From NCBI GenBank assembly GCA_050331695.1, contig JBHJGP010000003.1:1-64000 (forward strand): a stretch of DNA of 64,000 nt. Direction: 5' to 3'. Made by a program: the position numbers and the translations under genes. Positions 1 through 9,060 of this stretch are shown in pieces. The notes under the pieces were generated by a model that saw only the letters and a list, made by a program, of their open reading frames with translations, did no database searches and was not told the origin of the DNA. The DNA is from JBHJGP01 sp050331695. GTDB lineage: Bacteria > Pseudomonadota > Alphaproteobacteria > Geminicoccales > Geminicoccaceae. How positions within the stretch are numbered: the first letter of the stretch is position 1; each line of letters starts with the position of its first letter.

Positions 1-168
1 GACAAAGCCGATGAGCGCCAAAAGCCCCATCAGCATGTCCTTGTCGCGGTCGAGCCGCAGATCGGGGTACTGCGCTTCGAACACGAAGTACGACATCGAA
101 GACGCCATAAGCAGGAAAACACCGGCAATCAGCCGGGATGCGGTCGGCATACGGGCGGCAGTGGCCAT
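1..168 (-). CDS. Partial membrane protein, TrgA-like N-terminus
   Basis: Only the first 56 residues are in the window; the gene runs off the left edge. The ATG is the complement of 166-168. The translation opens MATAARMPTASRLIAGVFLL and continues as a hydrophobic segment, a polar loop (YPDLRLDRDKD), then the start of a second hydrophobic segment. The short MPTASRL opening followed by a membrane helix resembles the TrgA family, small membrane proteins named from a tellurite-resistance locus in Rhodobacter. That family call is from memory of the N-terminus only and is tentative; an unrelated small membrane protein is possible. It is oriented like cfa and begins 36 bases after the cfa stop, so it may be the last gene of that transcript. 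Confidence 0.4.
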   Translation of the reverse strand, partial: MATAARMPTASRLIAGVFLLMASSMSYFVFEAQYPDLRLDRDKDMLMGLLALIGFV

Positions 169-204
169 GAACGATCCCTCGTACAGACACACGACCCGCC
201 GCCC

Positions 205-1434
205 CTACCCGGGTCGCACTAACGACAGTTGTGTAACATCCGTGGTCCGCGATTTGAAGGCCGCAGCGCAAGAAGCAAGGTAAAAGTTCCACATTCTGCG
301 GAACCTGTCGTCGAATCCCAACGCCTGCACCTCGGTCCAGCGCGTGTTGAAGCTGTCGGACCACCGGCGCAGCGTGTCGGAATAGCTCTGCCCGAACTCC
401 GTACTGCCCGCCAGCGTCAGGCCCGCCCGCCGCGCCTGATCCTGCAGCACAGAGGGCGACGGCAGCATGCCACCTGGAAAGATGTGGGTTTGGATGAAAT
501 CGGGGGTGCGGCGATAGACCTCGAAATACCGGTCCGCGATGGTAATGATCTGCAGCGCCGCGCGGCCACTCTCGGTCAGGCAATTGCGCACCTTGCCGAA
601 AAAGGTCGGCCAATACTCTTCGCCCACCGCTTCGAACATTTCGATCGATGCGATGCCGTCATATCGGCCCTCGACGTCGCGATAGTCCCGAAGTTCGATC
701 TGCACCCGGTCGTTCAGCCCCGCCTTCTGGATGCGCTCCGCGGCGAAGTCGTGCTGGGCCTTGGAGATGGTGATGGCCGTGACCTTGGCGCCGATGGTCT
801 TGGCGATGTGCTCGGCGAAGCCGCCCCAGCCGCAGCCGATCTCGAGCAGCCGCTGGCCCGGGCGAACGTCGAGCTTCTGGCGCAGATGCTCGTATTTCGC
901 GCTTTGGGCGGCGGCGAGATCATTGTGCTCGCGGTCGAAAAGCGCCGACGAATAGGTCATCGTCGGATCGAGCCAGCGCTGGTAGAACTGATTGCCGATA
1001 TCGTAATGCGCGTAGATGTTGCGCCGGCTGCCGCGCTTGGTGTTTCGATTGAAGGCCATGGCGATCCGGCGAACCAACATGCCGATACCGCGCCCATGCC
1101 AATGATCGGCTGCGGCGTCTTCGTTGAGCGTCAGAATGTAGAGCAGGGTCGGCAAATCCGACGTCGACCAGTCACCGTCCAGATAGCTTTCGGAAAAGCC
1201 CAGCGCGCCACCGGTCAAAAACCGTCGTAGCGGACGCCAGCTTGCCAGGCTTAGGTCAGCGCGAGGCCCGTCCTCCGATCCCTCGAAGACCAGCTTCTGG
1301 TCGTTAGGTAGCGTCAGCTCGAGGGTACCGTAGCGAAAACGCGATGAAACGGTGGCGAGTAGGCCCCGGAGCGGGCGTGGCACCTGGTCAGCGCCAACGA
1401 GGTGGGCCGGCGGTTGCGTGCTGGAAATGGCCAT
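205..1434 (-). CDS. cfa: Cyclopropane-fatty-acyl-phospholipid synthase family methyltransferase
   Basis: A SAM-dependent enzyme that adds a methylene bridge to double bonds of membrane phospholipid acyl chains. The 409-residue protein has the family layout: an N-terminal region (SYLDGDWSTSDL, about residues 83-94), the conserved AHYDIGNQFYQRWLDP stretch near 142-157, and the SAM-binding GCGWGG at 200-205. I chose the ATG at 1434 because GGAGG lies 10 bases upstream; the open frame goes 99 bases further up but lacks homology there. It is downstream of the photolyase gene on the same strand (about 100 bases apart). The length is normal. CFA synthases and related mycolic-type methyltransferases are hard to separate by sequence alone, but the membrane-lipid role is the usual one. 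Confidence 0.9.
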   Translation of the reverse strand: MAISSTQPPAHLVGADQVPRPLRGLLATVSSRFRYGTLELTLPNDQKLVFEGSEDGPRADLSLASWRPLRRFLTGGALGFSESYLDGDWSTSDLPTLLYILTLNEDAAADHWHGRGIGMLVRRIAMAFNRNTKRGSRRNIYAHYDIGNQFYQRWLDPTMTYSSALFDREHNDLAAAQSAKYEHLRQKLDVRPGQRLLEIGCGWGGFAEHIAKTIGAKVTAITISKAQHDFAAERIQKAGLNDRVQIELRDYRDVEGRYDGIASIEMFEAVGEEYWPTFFGKVRNCLTESGRAALQIITIADRYFEVYRRTPDFIQTHIFPGGMLPSPSVLQDQARRAGLTLAGSTEFGQSYSDTLRRWSDSFNTRWTEVQALGFDDRFRRMWNFYLASCAAAFKSRTTDVTQLSLVRPG

Positions 1435-1533
1435 CCGACTTAATCCTCCACACGTTCGTGAATTCTTCATTGCGCCGCCCAGCCTCTTCGAGGGCCGTGA
1501 CGACATCGATCGACCGCCCAAACCTACCAGCAA

Positions 1534-2982
1534 TTAGGCGGCGGCCTTCTTAATCTGATCTAAAGCGGCAAGCGCCCGTTGACGAGCCTCTTTGTGATCG
1601 ACGATGGGCCTTGGATAGTCGTCGCCGAGCGCAACGCCCGTGCCCGCGTATAGATCCTCGGCGGCAGCCCAAGGCGCGTGGAGCTTGTCGTTCGGCAGCT
1701 TGGCCAGCTCTGGCACCCACCTTCGAACGTAGGCGCCATCGGGGTCGAACTTCTCGCCCTGGCGGACCGGATTGAAGATGCGGAAATAGGGCGCGGCGTC
1801 GGGACCGCAGCCGGCGGCCCACTGCCAGCCCAGGGTGTTGGACGCCAGATCCGCATCGACCAGGTTGTCCCAAAACCAGGCAGCGCCCTGGCGCCAGTCC
1901 TGCAGCAGATCCTTAATCAGGAAGGACGCCACCACCATTCGAACCCGGTTGTGCATCCATCCCGTCTCGCGGAGCTGACGCATGCCGGCATCGACGATCG
2001 GGTAACCGGTTCGTCCGAACCGCCAGGCATTGCGCCAGTCCTTCTTGTCGTCGAGCCAAGGCATGGCATCGAATTCCGGCTTCAGCGCGGCTTCGGGCAG
2101 ATGCGGAAAATGAAACAGGATGTGATAGCCGAATTCCCGCCAGATCAGCTCTTTCAAGAATGTGTGAGGCCCGGAGCCCGGCTCAGCGCCGCCCCGGCCT
2201 TTAAGTGCGTGGTCCACCGCTTGCCAGATCTGGCGCGGACCGATCTCTCCCCAGTGGAGGTAGGGCGATAGCCGCGAGGTGCCTTCCTGGGCGGGCCGGT
2301 CCCGCGCGTCGCCGTAAGCGTCGATCGAGGTCTCGAGAAAGCGCTGGCAGGCGGCTTCGGCCGCCCGTTCGCCCGGCTGCCAGGTCTCCCGGAGGCCAGT
2401 CGACCAGTCCGGTTTTGAAGGCAGGAGATCGAGGTCGGCCAGCTCTAGCGTTCCGGGCCATCGTTCGGGCCCGGTGCGCGCCATCGGCGCCGGGCCCTCA
2501 GCCGCCTTGACCCCGGCATCAAAACAGGCCCGGGAAAAGGGTGTGTAGACCTGGTAGGGCTTGCCGCTCTTGGTCTCGATTTCCCACGGCTCGAACAGAA
2601 GCGAGGCATTGAAGCTCCGGGCTTCGACGCCTCTGTTCTTGAGCCCGGCTTTGATCGCGGCGTCCCGCTCGCGGGCGTGAGGCTCGTAACAGCGGTTCCA
2701 GAACACGGCGTCCGCCCCGCTTTCGGCGAGCAGATTTTCGAGCTCTACCGCCGGATCACCACGACGAAGGATCAGCCGGCTTTGATGGCCCCGAAGGCTT
2801 TGGGCCAGGCTTTCGAGACTATGGCGCAGCCACCATTGGCCCGCGCCGCCGATCGCCGCTTCTGGATTATGATCATCGAAGACATAGACCGGAACGACGG
2901 CGCCGCGTTCAGCAGCCGCGAGCAGGGCCGGGTTGTCCCGCAGGCGGAGGTCCTGGCGGAACCACAGGAGGCTGGTTGGCAT
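1534..2982 (-). CDS. phrB: Deoxyribodipyrimidine photolyase (class I)
   Basis: Light-driven repair of cyclobutane pyrimidine dimers using FAD plus an antenna cofactor. The N-terminal Rossmann part opens with the family hallmark LLWFRQDLRLRDNPAL. The C-terminal FAD domain shows GRTGYPIVDAGMRQL, TGWMHNRVRMVVASFL, and DLASNTLGWQWAAGCGPDA, all diagnostic of class I CPD photolyases. At about 482 residues the length is normal. The start is uncertain: the ATG at 2982 puts the family motif right at the N-terminus, while a GTG at 3012 overlaps the pdeM stop as GTGA, the same coupling seen between pdeM and the helicase gene. Neither has a clear Shine-Dalgarno. Its place after a helicase and PdeM makes this a DNA-repair run. 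Confidence 0.92.
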   Translation of the reverse strand: MPTSLLWFRQDLRLRDNPALLAAAERGAVVPVYVFDDHNPEAAIGGAGQWWLRHSLESLAQSLRGHQSRLILRRGDPAVELENLLAESGADAVFWNRCYEPHARERDAAIKAGLKNRGVEARSFNASLLFEPWEIETKSGKPYQVYTPFSRACFDAGVKAAEGPAPMARTGPERWPGTLELADLDLLPSKPDWSTGLRETWQPGERAAEAACQRFLETSIDAYGDARDRPAQEGTSRLSPYLHWGEIGPRQIWQAVDHALKGRGGAEPGSGPHTFLKELIWREFGYHILFHFPHLPEAALKPEFDAMPWLDDKKDWRNAWRFGRTGYPIVDAGMRQLRETGWMHNRVRMVVASFLIKDLLQDWRQGAAWFWDNLVDADLASNTLGWQWAAGCGPDAAPYFRIFNPVRQGEKFDPDGAYVRRWVPELAKLPNDKLHAPWAAAEDLYAGTGVALGDDYPRPIVDHKEARQRALAALDQIKKAAA

Positions 2983-3008
2983 GGTTGCACGATCCGAAGC
3001 GAGGGCGA

Positions 3009-3716
3009 TCACTCGGAGCTAGCGGCCCGAGCGCTCGGTTCAAGGCGGTTGGAGGGAATGGCTCGGGGCGGTCCGCGGCGGCCTGTGAAGAAGGCGGTGA
3101 AGGCGCCTTGGAACAGGCTCTGAAACACAGGCTCCAACACGTCGAGCCCGCCGGCGAAGGCGCCGAAAGCGGGCATGATCAGCCGTCTGCCGTCGGTCGC
3201 AAAGCAACGCCTAGCGATGCGGCGGCCTCGAAACCGCAAGCAGGCGCGGGGATGCAGATGCCCCGCGATCTCGGCTCGTTCTATCTGCCTGCTGGGGTGG
3301 TGACGGAGATCGAGCGCCCCGAGGGTCAGGTGATCACCGACGAAGCAGCCATGGCTTTGAGGCGGATCCGGGTCGTGGTTGCCGGCGAGCCACTGCCAGG
3401 TGCAGACCTGGGCCAATGCGTCGAGCTGTCTCCTGTCGGCCGCATCGAGCGTGCCCCACCCCGACGGATGATGAAGGCCGTCGCCGAGACTGATCACCCG
3501 TTCGGGTCGGAAGGCGAGGACGGTCCGGGCAAGCTTGTCGAGCGTAGAGCGCGTGTCATAGGGCGGCAGAAGCTGACCTTGCCGGGCGAACGCGCTCGCT
3601 TTCTCAAGGTGAAGATCGGCGACCAGGAGCGTGCTTTGAGAGGGCCAGAACACCGCTCCGCTGGCGTCCAGGAGCAGCGTCTCACGCCCGAGCTTCAGCG
3701 GCGTGAAATGGTTCAC
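3009..3716 (-). CDS. pdeM: Ligase-associated DNA damage response endonuclease PdeM
   Basis: A metallophosphoesterase of the family found with an ATP-dependent DNA ligase, an exonuclease and an Lhr-like helicase. Visible calcineurin-type motifs are DLH (34-36), GDGLHH (78-83), GNHD (112-115) and GHLHP (152-156), which together hold the two metal ions. Length (235 aa) is typical; the last 25 residues are basic and low-complexity. The GTG start at 3716 overlaps the helicase stop as GTGA, so the two are translationally coupled. The ligase and exonuclease normally found with it are not in this window; the photolyase gene follows instead. Confidence 0.9.
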   Translation of the reverse strand: MNHFTPLKLGRETLLLDASGAVFWPSQSTLLVADLHLEKASAFARQGQLLPPYDTRSTLDKLARTVLAFRPERVISLGDGLHHPSGWGTLDAADRRQLDALAQVCTWQWLAGNHDPDPPQSHGCFVGDHLTLGALDLRHHPSRQIERAEIAGHLHPRACLRFRGRRIARRCFATDGRRLIMPAFGAFAGGLDVLEPVFQSLFQGAFTAFFTGRRGPPRAIPSNRLEPSARAASSE

Positions 3717-6181
3717 ATCAGGTCCGCATCGGCGAGTTCGCCCATCGCCTCCGCCGCCAGAAGGTCCGCCGCCTCGTCCAAAAGGTCGTCCATCGCCTCG
3801 CCATAGACGGCCTCCCGGCCGATATTGACGAGGACCGGCACGGCCAGCGGTGAGACCCGGTCGAGGCGTCTGATCCGGAGTTTTCCCTGAACGCTTAAGA
3901 GGAGATCCGCGACCCGGCGAACGTCCAGAAGGCCGGTCGCCGCGTCCTGGCGGGTGGCGCGCAAGAGGACATGGTCCGGCTCGTGTTTGCGCAAGACGTC
4001 GTAGATCAGGTCCGAGTTAAAGGTAACCTGACGGCCGGTTTTCTCCTGACCCGGCTGGCGCCGTTCGATCAGGCCGGCGATCACCGCGACCTGTCGGAAG
4101 GTGCGCTTCAAAAGATTGCTTTCCGCCATCCATTCCTCGAGATCGTCGCCCAGAATATCCGAGGCGAACAGGTTTTCGATATCGGCGACGGGCTCCAGGG
4201 ACCAGATGCCGATGGCGTGGTCGGAGGTGACGAAACCCATCGGCTTGGCGCCTGCCCGCTCCATCCGGCGGGTGATCAGCATGCCGAGCGTCTGGTGGGC
4301 GTTCCAGCCTGCGAAGGCGTAGATGACGAGGAATTCTCGGCCGCGTCTGGGGAAGCTTTCGATGAGAAGCTCGTCGGCCGCCGGCAGATCGGAGCGCTCT
4401 TGCTGAAAGGAAAGCCATTCCCGGACCGGCTCCGGCAAGGCCGCCCACCGACCCGGATCCGCCAGAATGGTCCGGACCCTCGATGCCAGCCGGGTCGAAA
4501 GCGGCAGGCGGGTTCCGCCATAGCGCGGCACCTTCGGGTCCTGTCCCGGTTTCGCGAGCGAGCACAGCATCTCAGTCTCGCGCAGGCCTTGGAATGATAG
4601 GAGCTTACCGGCGAAGACGAATGTGTCGCCGGGCGTAAGCGTGGCGGCGAAGATCTCCTCCACCTCGCCGAGGGTGCGCCGGCCCAGCTTCACCTTGAGC
4701 GTGGGCAGATCGACGATGACGCCGACATTCATGCGGTACTGGGTGGCGAGCCGGCGGTTGGCCAGCCGGTAGCGGTCATCCGCGCCCCGGACCAGGCGCC
4801 GGAACCGCTCGTAGTTGCCGAGCGCGTACCCGCCATCAACGACGAAGGCGAGGACGTCATCGAAATCTTTTCGGGACAGGCCTTTATAGCCGCCGGCATT
4901 GGCCACCTCCTGGAACAGCTCATCCGGATCGAACGGGCCGGCACAAGCAGTTCCCAAAATATGCTGGGCTAGAACGTCCAGGCTCTGTTCGCGGACGAAC
5001 TCACCGTCCAACGCCCGGTCAGCGATCGCCGAGCGGGCGGCCATGCATTCCAGAACCTCGAACCGGTTGCCCGGCACCAAAAGCGCTCGGCTGGGCTCGT
5101 CCATGCGGTGGTTGGCACGGCCGATCCGCTGCAACAGCCGGCTCGCTCCCTTCGGCGCGCCGACCTGAACCACCAGATCGACGTCACCCCAGTCGATGCC
5201 GAGATCGAGCGAGGCCGTGCAGACCACGGCGCGGAGCGCGCCTCGGGCCATGGCTGCCTCGACTTTGCGCCGCTGATCGATCTCCAGGCTGCCATGGTGG
5301 AGGCCGATCGCGAGATTGTCGTCGTTGAGCCGCCACAGTGCCTGAAAGATGACTTCGGCCTGACTGCGGGTGTTGGTGAAGACCAGGGTCGTCTGATGGC
5401 GCAGGATCGCCTGATAGAGATCGGCGGCGGCATAGAGGCCGAAATGACCGGACCAGGGCATCGTGTTGTCCGGCACCAGGATGTCGATCTCGGGATCGAC
5501 CCCGGGATCACCGGTGATCAGCGTGGCCTCCTGGCCCTTGGGGGCCAGATAATCCAGAAGGATCTGCGGGTCATGGACGGTCGCCGACAGGCCGACCACC
5601 TGGAGATGAGGCACATAGGCGTTGAGCCGGGCGATGCCGAGACCCAGGAGCTGGCCTCGCTTGTTCGGGTAGAGCGCGTGCAGCTCGTCGAGAACCACCC
5701 GGCGCAGGCCACCGAAGAAATGGGCCGCGTCGTCGCCCGCCAGGAGAAGGGCCAGGCTTTCCGGCGTCGTCAGCAGCATGTCCGGGGGTGAGCGCTTCTG
5801 CCGGGCCCGTCTGTTGGCGGGCGTGTCGCCTGTGCGGGTTTCGACCGAGATGCCGAGCGCCATCTCTTCAATCGGCGTTCTGAGATTGCGCTGAATATCG
5901 TTGGTGAGCGCCTTGAGCGGCGAGATGTAGAGCGTGTGCAGCTGTTTTCGCCTGCCGCTTTCGCCCAGTTCGACGAGGCTCGGCAGAAAGCCTGCGAGCG
6001 TCTTGCCGCCGCCGGTGGGCGCGATCACCAGCGCGTTGGCGCCCCGGGCAGCAGCCTCTAATACCGCCATCTGATGCGAGCGGATTGTCCAACCCCGCCC
6101 CTCGAACCAGCGTCGCAGCCAGTCCGGAGCCAGATCTGAGGTGTCTGCCTTGGTCAGGGTGCCAGGCGCTGGCGCCGCCAA
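3713..6181 (-). CDS. Ligase-associated DEXH-box helicase (Lhr-like)
   Basis: An ATP-dependent superfamily 2 helicase of the ligase-associated DNA damage response family, 822 aa. RecA-like domain 1 carries the Q-type region RSHQ, Walker A APTGGGKT (54-61), YISPLKAL and the DEXH box DELH. Domain 2 carries TNTRSQAE, CTASLDLGIDWGDVD and the motif VI stretch QRIGRANHR. The remaining C-terminal half is the Lhr-type winged-helix and beta-rich region. The ATG at 6181 lies inside the end of pdxH (28 bases overlap), suggesting one transcript. It is coupled downstream to pdeM by GTGA. The family is known to travel with a dedicated ligase, which is absent here, so the pair may act with the photolyase neighbour or with a ligase elsewhere. 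Confidence 0.92.
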   Translation of the reverse strand: MAAPAPGTLTKADTSDLAPDWLRRWFEGRGWTIRSHQMAVLEAAARGANALVIAPTGGGKTLAGFLPSLVELGESGRRKQLHTLYISPLKALTNDIQRNLRTPIEEMALGISVETRTGDTPANRRARQKRSPPDMLLTTPESLALLLAGDDAAHFFGGLRRVVLDELHALYPNKRGQLLGLGIARLNAYVPHLQVVGLSATVHDPQILLDYLAPKGQEATLITGDPGVDPEIDILVPDNTMPWSGHFGLYAAADLYQAILRHQTTLVFTNTRSQAEVIFQALWRLNDDNLAIGLHHGSLEIDQRRKVEAAMARGALRAVVCTASLDLGIDWGDVDLVVQVGAPKGASRLLQRIGRANHRMDEPSRALLVPGNRFEVLECMAARSAIADRALDGEFVREQSLDVLAQHILGTACAGPFDPDELFQEVANAGGYKGLSRKDFDDVLAFVVDGGYALGNYERFRRLVRGADDRYRLANRRLATQYRMNVGVIVDLPTLKVKLGRRTLGEVEEIFAATLTPGDTFVFAGKLLSFQGLRETEMLCSLAKPGQDPKVPRYGGTRLPLSTRLASRVRTILADPGRWAALPEPVREWLSFQQERSDLPAADELLIESFPRRGREFLVIYAFAGWNAHQTLGMLITRRMERAGAKPMGFVTSDHAIGIWSLEPVADIENLFASDILGDDLEEWMAESNLLKRTFRQVAVIAGLIERRQPGQEKTGRQVTFNSDLIYDVLRKHEPDHVLLRATRQDAATGLLDVRRVADLLLSVQGKLRIRRLDRVSPLAVPVLVNIGREAVYGEAMDDLLDEAADLLAAEAMGELADADLM

Positions 6182-6792
6182 CCGGTCTCATCCCTGGTGA
6201 AAAGTAAGCGATCGTGGAGCCGGCTGGTTCGTCCCTGCCAGAATTCGATCAGGCGAGGTTGCAGCAGATAGCCACCCCAAAATGAGGGCCTTGGGATCGG
6301 ATCGTCGCCGAAGCGCGCTTCAACGTCGGCAAGATTTCTCTCGAGCTCATCGCGGTTGGCGAGGGGGCGGCTTTGGGGCGACGCCCAGGCCCCCAACTGG
6401 CTGCCGCGGGGTCGCTCGGCGAAATAGGCATCGGACGCAGCCTGGTCCAGTTTCGATACCTGGCCTTCGAGCCGAACCTGGCGTTCCTGCGGCTGCCACA
6501 AGAACAACAATGCCGCCTTGGGATTGGCCTCCAGATCCTCTGCTTTGCGGCTCTCATAATTGGTGAAAAAGCTGAAGCCCGCCTCGCCGAAGTCTTTGAG
6601 GAGTACGGTGCGCGCGGATGGCTGGCCATACGCACCGACGGTGGCGAGCGTCATGGCGTTCGCCTCGATCGAGCCCAAGGTCTGGGCCTCCTCGAACCAC
6701 CGGCGGAACTGCGCGATCGGGTCACTGCTGGCAGCGGCCTCGGTGAGTTCGCCTTGGCGGTAGTCCCGGCGCATGGCGCGGGTATCGTTCAT
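6154..6792 (-). CDS. pdxH: Pyridoxamine/pyridoxine 5'-phosphate oxidase
   Basis: FMN enzyme that makes pyridoxal 5'-phosphate in the B6 salvage and synthesis pathway. From the ATG at 6792 the protein is 212 aa, the normal family size, and starts MNDTRAMRRDYRQGEL, a typical PNPOx opening; the open frame extends 180 bases further upstream without homology. Diagnostic stretches are PSARTVLLKDF, FFTNYESRKAEDL, QVRLEGQV, and the C-terminal PNPOx segment FWQGRTSRLHDRL. It is divergently paired with pdxY across a 109-base gap, so both B6 salvage genes share a regulatory region. The 3' end overlaps the helicase gene start. Confidence 0.93.
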   Translation of the reverse strand: MNDTRAMRRDYRQGELTEAAASSDPIAQFRRWFEEAQTLGSIEANAMTLATVGAYGQPSARTVLLKDFGEAGFSFFTNYESRKAEDLEANPKAALLFLWQPQERQVRLEGQVSKLDQAASDAYFAERPRGSQLGAWASPQSRPLANRDELERNLADVEARFGDDPIPRPSFWGGYLLQPRLIEFWQGRTSRLHDRLLFTRDETGWRRQRLAP

Positions 6793-6901
6793 CGGTCGTT
6801 CCAGGTCAGCGGCATCATCGAGATGGTGGTTGCGCCCACGGCCCTTGTCTATGGTGCCGGTCTTCTCGTCCGCCAACAAGACCGGGAGCGCCACCCAGCT
6901 T

Positions 6902-7744
6902 ATGCCTTCCGTGATCTCGCTGCAGTCCCATGTCTCCTTCGGTTTCGTCGGCAATCGCGCCGCCGAATTCACGCTGCAGCGCCTCGGCTTCGATGTGTGG
7001 CCGCTCTACACGGTCCGTTTCAGCAATCACGTGGGATATCCCACCTGGCAGGGGCGGAAGACCAGCGCCGAGGAGTTGCAGGAGCTGATCGACGGCCTGG
7101 CCGATCGCGGTTGTCTCACCTCGGCCGACGCGCTTTTGAGCGGCTATCTGGGCAGTCCTGAACTGGCACCCTTGTTGGTCGGGCTCATGGACCGCCTGAA
7201 CAATCCCAGCCGGTGCGTCACGCTTTGCGATCCGGTGATGGGCGATCACGGCAAGCTCTACGTCGCCGAAGCGCTCGTGCCTTGGTTTCGCGACCAGTTA
7301 CTGTCCCGCTCGCAGGTGATCACGCCCAATCTTTTCGAACTCGGTCTGCTCGCGGAAAGGCCGGTCACGACGGTCAGCGAAGCGGTGGCGGCGGCCCGAC
7401 AATTGTTGGCGCGGGGGCCGAGCACCGTCTACGTCACCAGCGTGCCGGGTCGGGAAGCACAACAAATCGCGATGCTCGCGGTTGACGAGCAGGGGACCTG
7501 GCAGGTCGAGACGCCACGCTTCGACGCGGTGTTCCACGGCACGGGCGATACCTTCGCCGCTCTGCTGTTGGCTGGCCATCTGCGGGCTCAAGATCCCGCC
7601 GCCAATCTGGAAAACGCCGCGTCCTGTCTGTTCGCGGTCGTCGAGGCGACGGTTCAGGCCGGCGGCGGCGAACTCAAACTGATCGAGGCCCAGGACGTCC
7701 TTCTGCGGCCGCCGCGGCGCTTTCAGGCGGAGCGTCTGGACTGA
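6902..7744 (+). CDS. pdxY: Pyridoxal kinase
   Basis: Phosphorylates pyridoxal (and relatives) to feed the PLP pool. The 280-aa protein is a ribokinase-fold PdxY/PdxK: N-terminal SHVSFGFVGNRAAEF, LYTVRFSNHVGY for the substrate pocket, DPVMGDHGKLYV, ITPNLFELGLL, and the anion-hole motif GTGDTFAALLLAGHL with the catalytic Asp. The ATG at 6902 was chosen because homology begins there (MPSVISLQSH); GGGAG lies about 12 bases upstream. It converges with rnd with only four bases between the two stops. Confidence 0.93.
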   Translation: MPSVISLQSHVSFGFVGNRAAEFTLQRLGFDVWPLYTVRFSNHVGYPTWQGRKTSAEELQELIDGLADRGCLTSADALLSGYLGSPELAPLLVGLMDRLNNPSRCVTLCDPVMGDHGKLYVAEALVPWFRDQLLSRSQVITPNLFELGLLAERPVTTVSEAVAAARQLLARGPSTVYVTSVPGREAQQIAMLAVDEQGTWQVETPRFDAVFHGTGDTFAALLLAGHLRAQDPAANLENAASCLFAVVEATVQAGGGELKLIEAQDVLLRPPRRFQAERLD

Positions 7745-7748
7745 CGCC

Positions 7749-8894
7749 TCAGCCGGCTGTCTCGACCGGCTCGACCCGCTTGCCGCGGGCCCGAAGCGCG
7801 ATCTCACCGGCGCGCAGGCGCTTCGCGTCAGCGCCGAACACCTGGAGGCGCCAGCCTTCGAGAAAAGGTAGGTCCTTGTCTCTGCCGGCGGCGAACAGTT
7901 CCAGATCCTTGGTTACGGCAACCAGCCGCTGGGCCAGATCATGCTCCTCGCAGGCGAGCCTCAAGAAAACCTTGAGCAGGTCGGTCAGGGGCCCGATCCC
8001 CTTGGGCAGGCGCTGGGCCTGATCCAGGCGGGGGCAGGCCTCGTCAGGCAGATCGGCGGCCTCGGCAATGGCGGCGACGATATCCTCTCCGCTTTGCCGG
8101 TCTACGCTAACCCGGGGAATTGAGCGGAGATCGTCGACCGAGCTGGGTTTTCTGGCGGCGATTTCAGCCAAGACCTCGTCGCGGAGGATCCTGGCCCGGG
8201 GCACATCCTTGGACCGTGCCCGATCCTCGCGCCAGGCGGCGACGGCCCTCAGCACGGCCAGAAACCGCGGGTCCTTCGAGCGGATTTTGAGGCGTCGCCA
8301 CACGTCGTTGCGGTCGATCTCGTACAACGCCGGGTCCAACAGCCGCTCGGTTTCCTCGCGCACCCACGAAATCCGATCGCGCTTTTCCAACTCGCGGCTC
8401 AGTTCGGTGTAGATCGTCCGAAGATGCGTGACGTCCGATAGCGCGTAGTTGACCTGCGCATCGGTGTGCGGCCGGTGGCTCCAATCGGTGAGCCTCGAAC
8501 TCTTGTCCAGCCGGGCATTGGCGATCCGGTTGACCAGCGATTCGTACCCAACCTCATCGCCATAGCCGAGGAACATGGCCGCCAATTGGGTGTCGAAGAG
8601 CGGCCGTGGAAAGATCTGCCGCGCCTGAAAAAAGATCTCAAGATCCTGACGTGGCGCATGAAGAACTTTCATGATCTGATTGTTTTGAAAGAGATCGTAG
8701 ACCGGCGTCAGGTCAATCCCCGGGACAAGCGCATCGATCACCGCCGCGTTCTGTTCGCCCGCGATCTGAATGAGGCAAAGTTGGGAGTAGTAGGTTCGGT
8801 CGCGCATGAACTCGGTGTCGACCGTAACGAAGGTTTCGTGCTCCAGGGACGCAATGAATGCCGCAAGCGGTGTATTGTCGGTTATGAGGGACAT
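7749..8894 (-). CDS. rnd: Ribonuclease D
   Basis: 3'-5' exoribonuclease for tRNA 3'-end trimming. The DEDDy exonuclease domain shows D26 and E28 in VDTEF, D84 in APRQDLEIF, and the Y-x3-D pair in NYALSDVTHL near 150-155. An HRDC-type domain follows around 205-290 (FLAVLRAVAAWREDRARSKD). At 381 aa the length is normal. The ATG at 8894 starts MSLITDNTPLAAF, the standard N-terminus. It is divergent from aspS; the 166 bases between hold both promoters, in which I could not pick a convincing motif. Confidence 0.95.
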   Translation of the reverse strand: MSLITDNTPLAAFIASLEHETFVTVDTEFMRDRTYYSQLCLIQIAGEQNAAVIDALVPGIDLTPVYDLFQNNQIMKVLHAPRQDLEIFFQARQIFPRPLFDTQLAAMFLGYGDEVGYESLVNRIANARLDKSSRLTDWSHRPHTDAQVNYALSDVTHLRTIYTELSRELEKRDRISWVREETERLLDPALYEIDRNDVWRRLKIRSKDPRFLAVLRAVAAWREDRARSKDVPRARILRDEVLAEIAARKPSSVDDLRSIPRVSVDRQSGEDIVAAIAEAADLPDEACPRLDQAQRLPKGIGPLTDLLKVFLRLACEEHDLAQRLVAVTKDLELFAAGRDKDLPFLEGWRLQVFGADAKRLRAGEIALRARGKRVEPVETAG

Positions 8895-9060
8895 GGTCTT
8901 CCAGACAAAGATGCCGCCAAAACGGCAGCCATAGCAGACATAAGCCGCTTCGGCGGCACTTGACAGTCGGAGCTTGGCGGGGCCCTTAACGCCGGATCAT
9001 CCATCCCGGCGGGCACTGGCGATCCAGTGCGCATTTCCCGTAATCATCCCGAGGCCGTTC

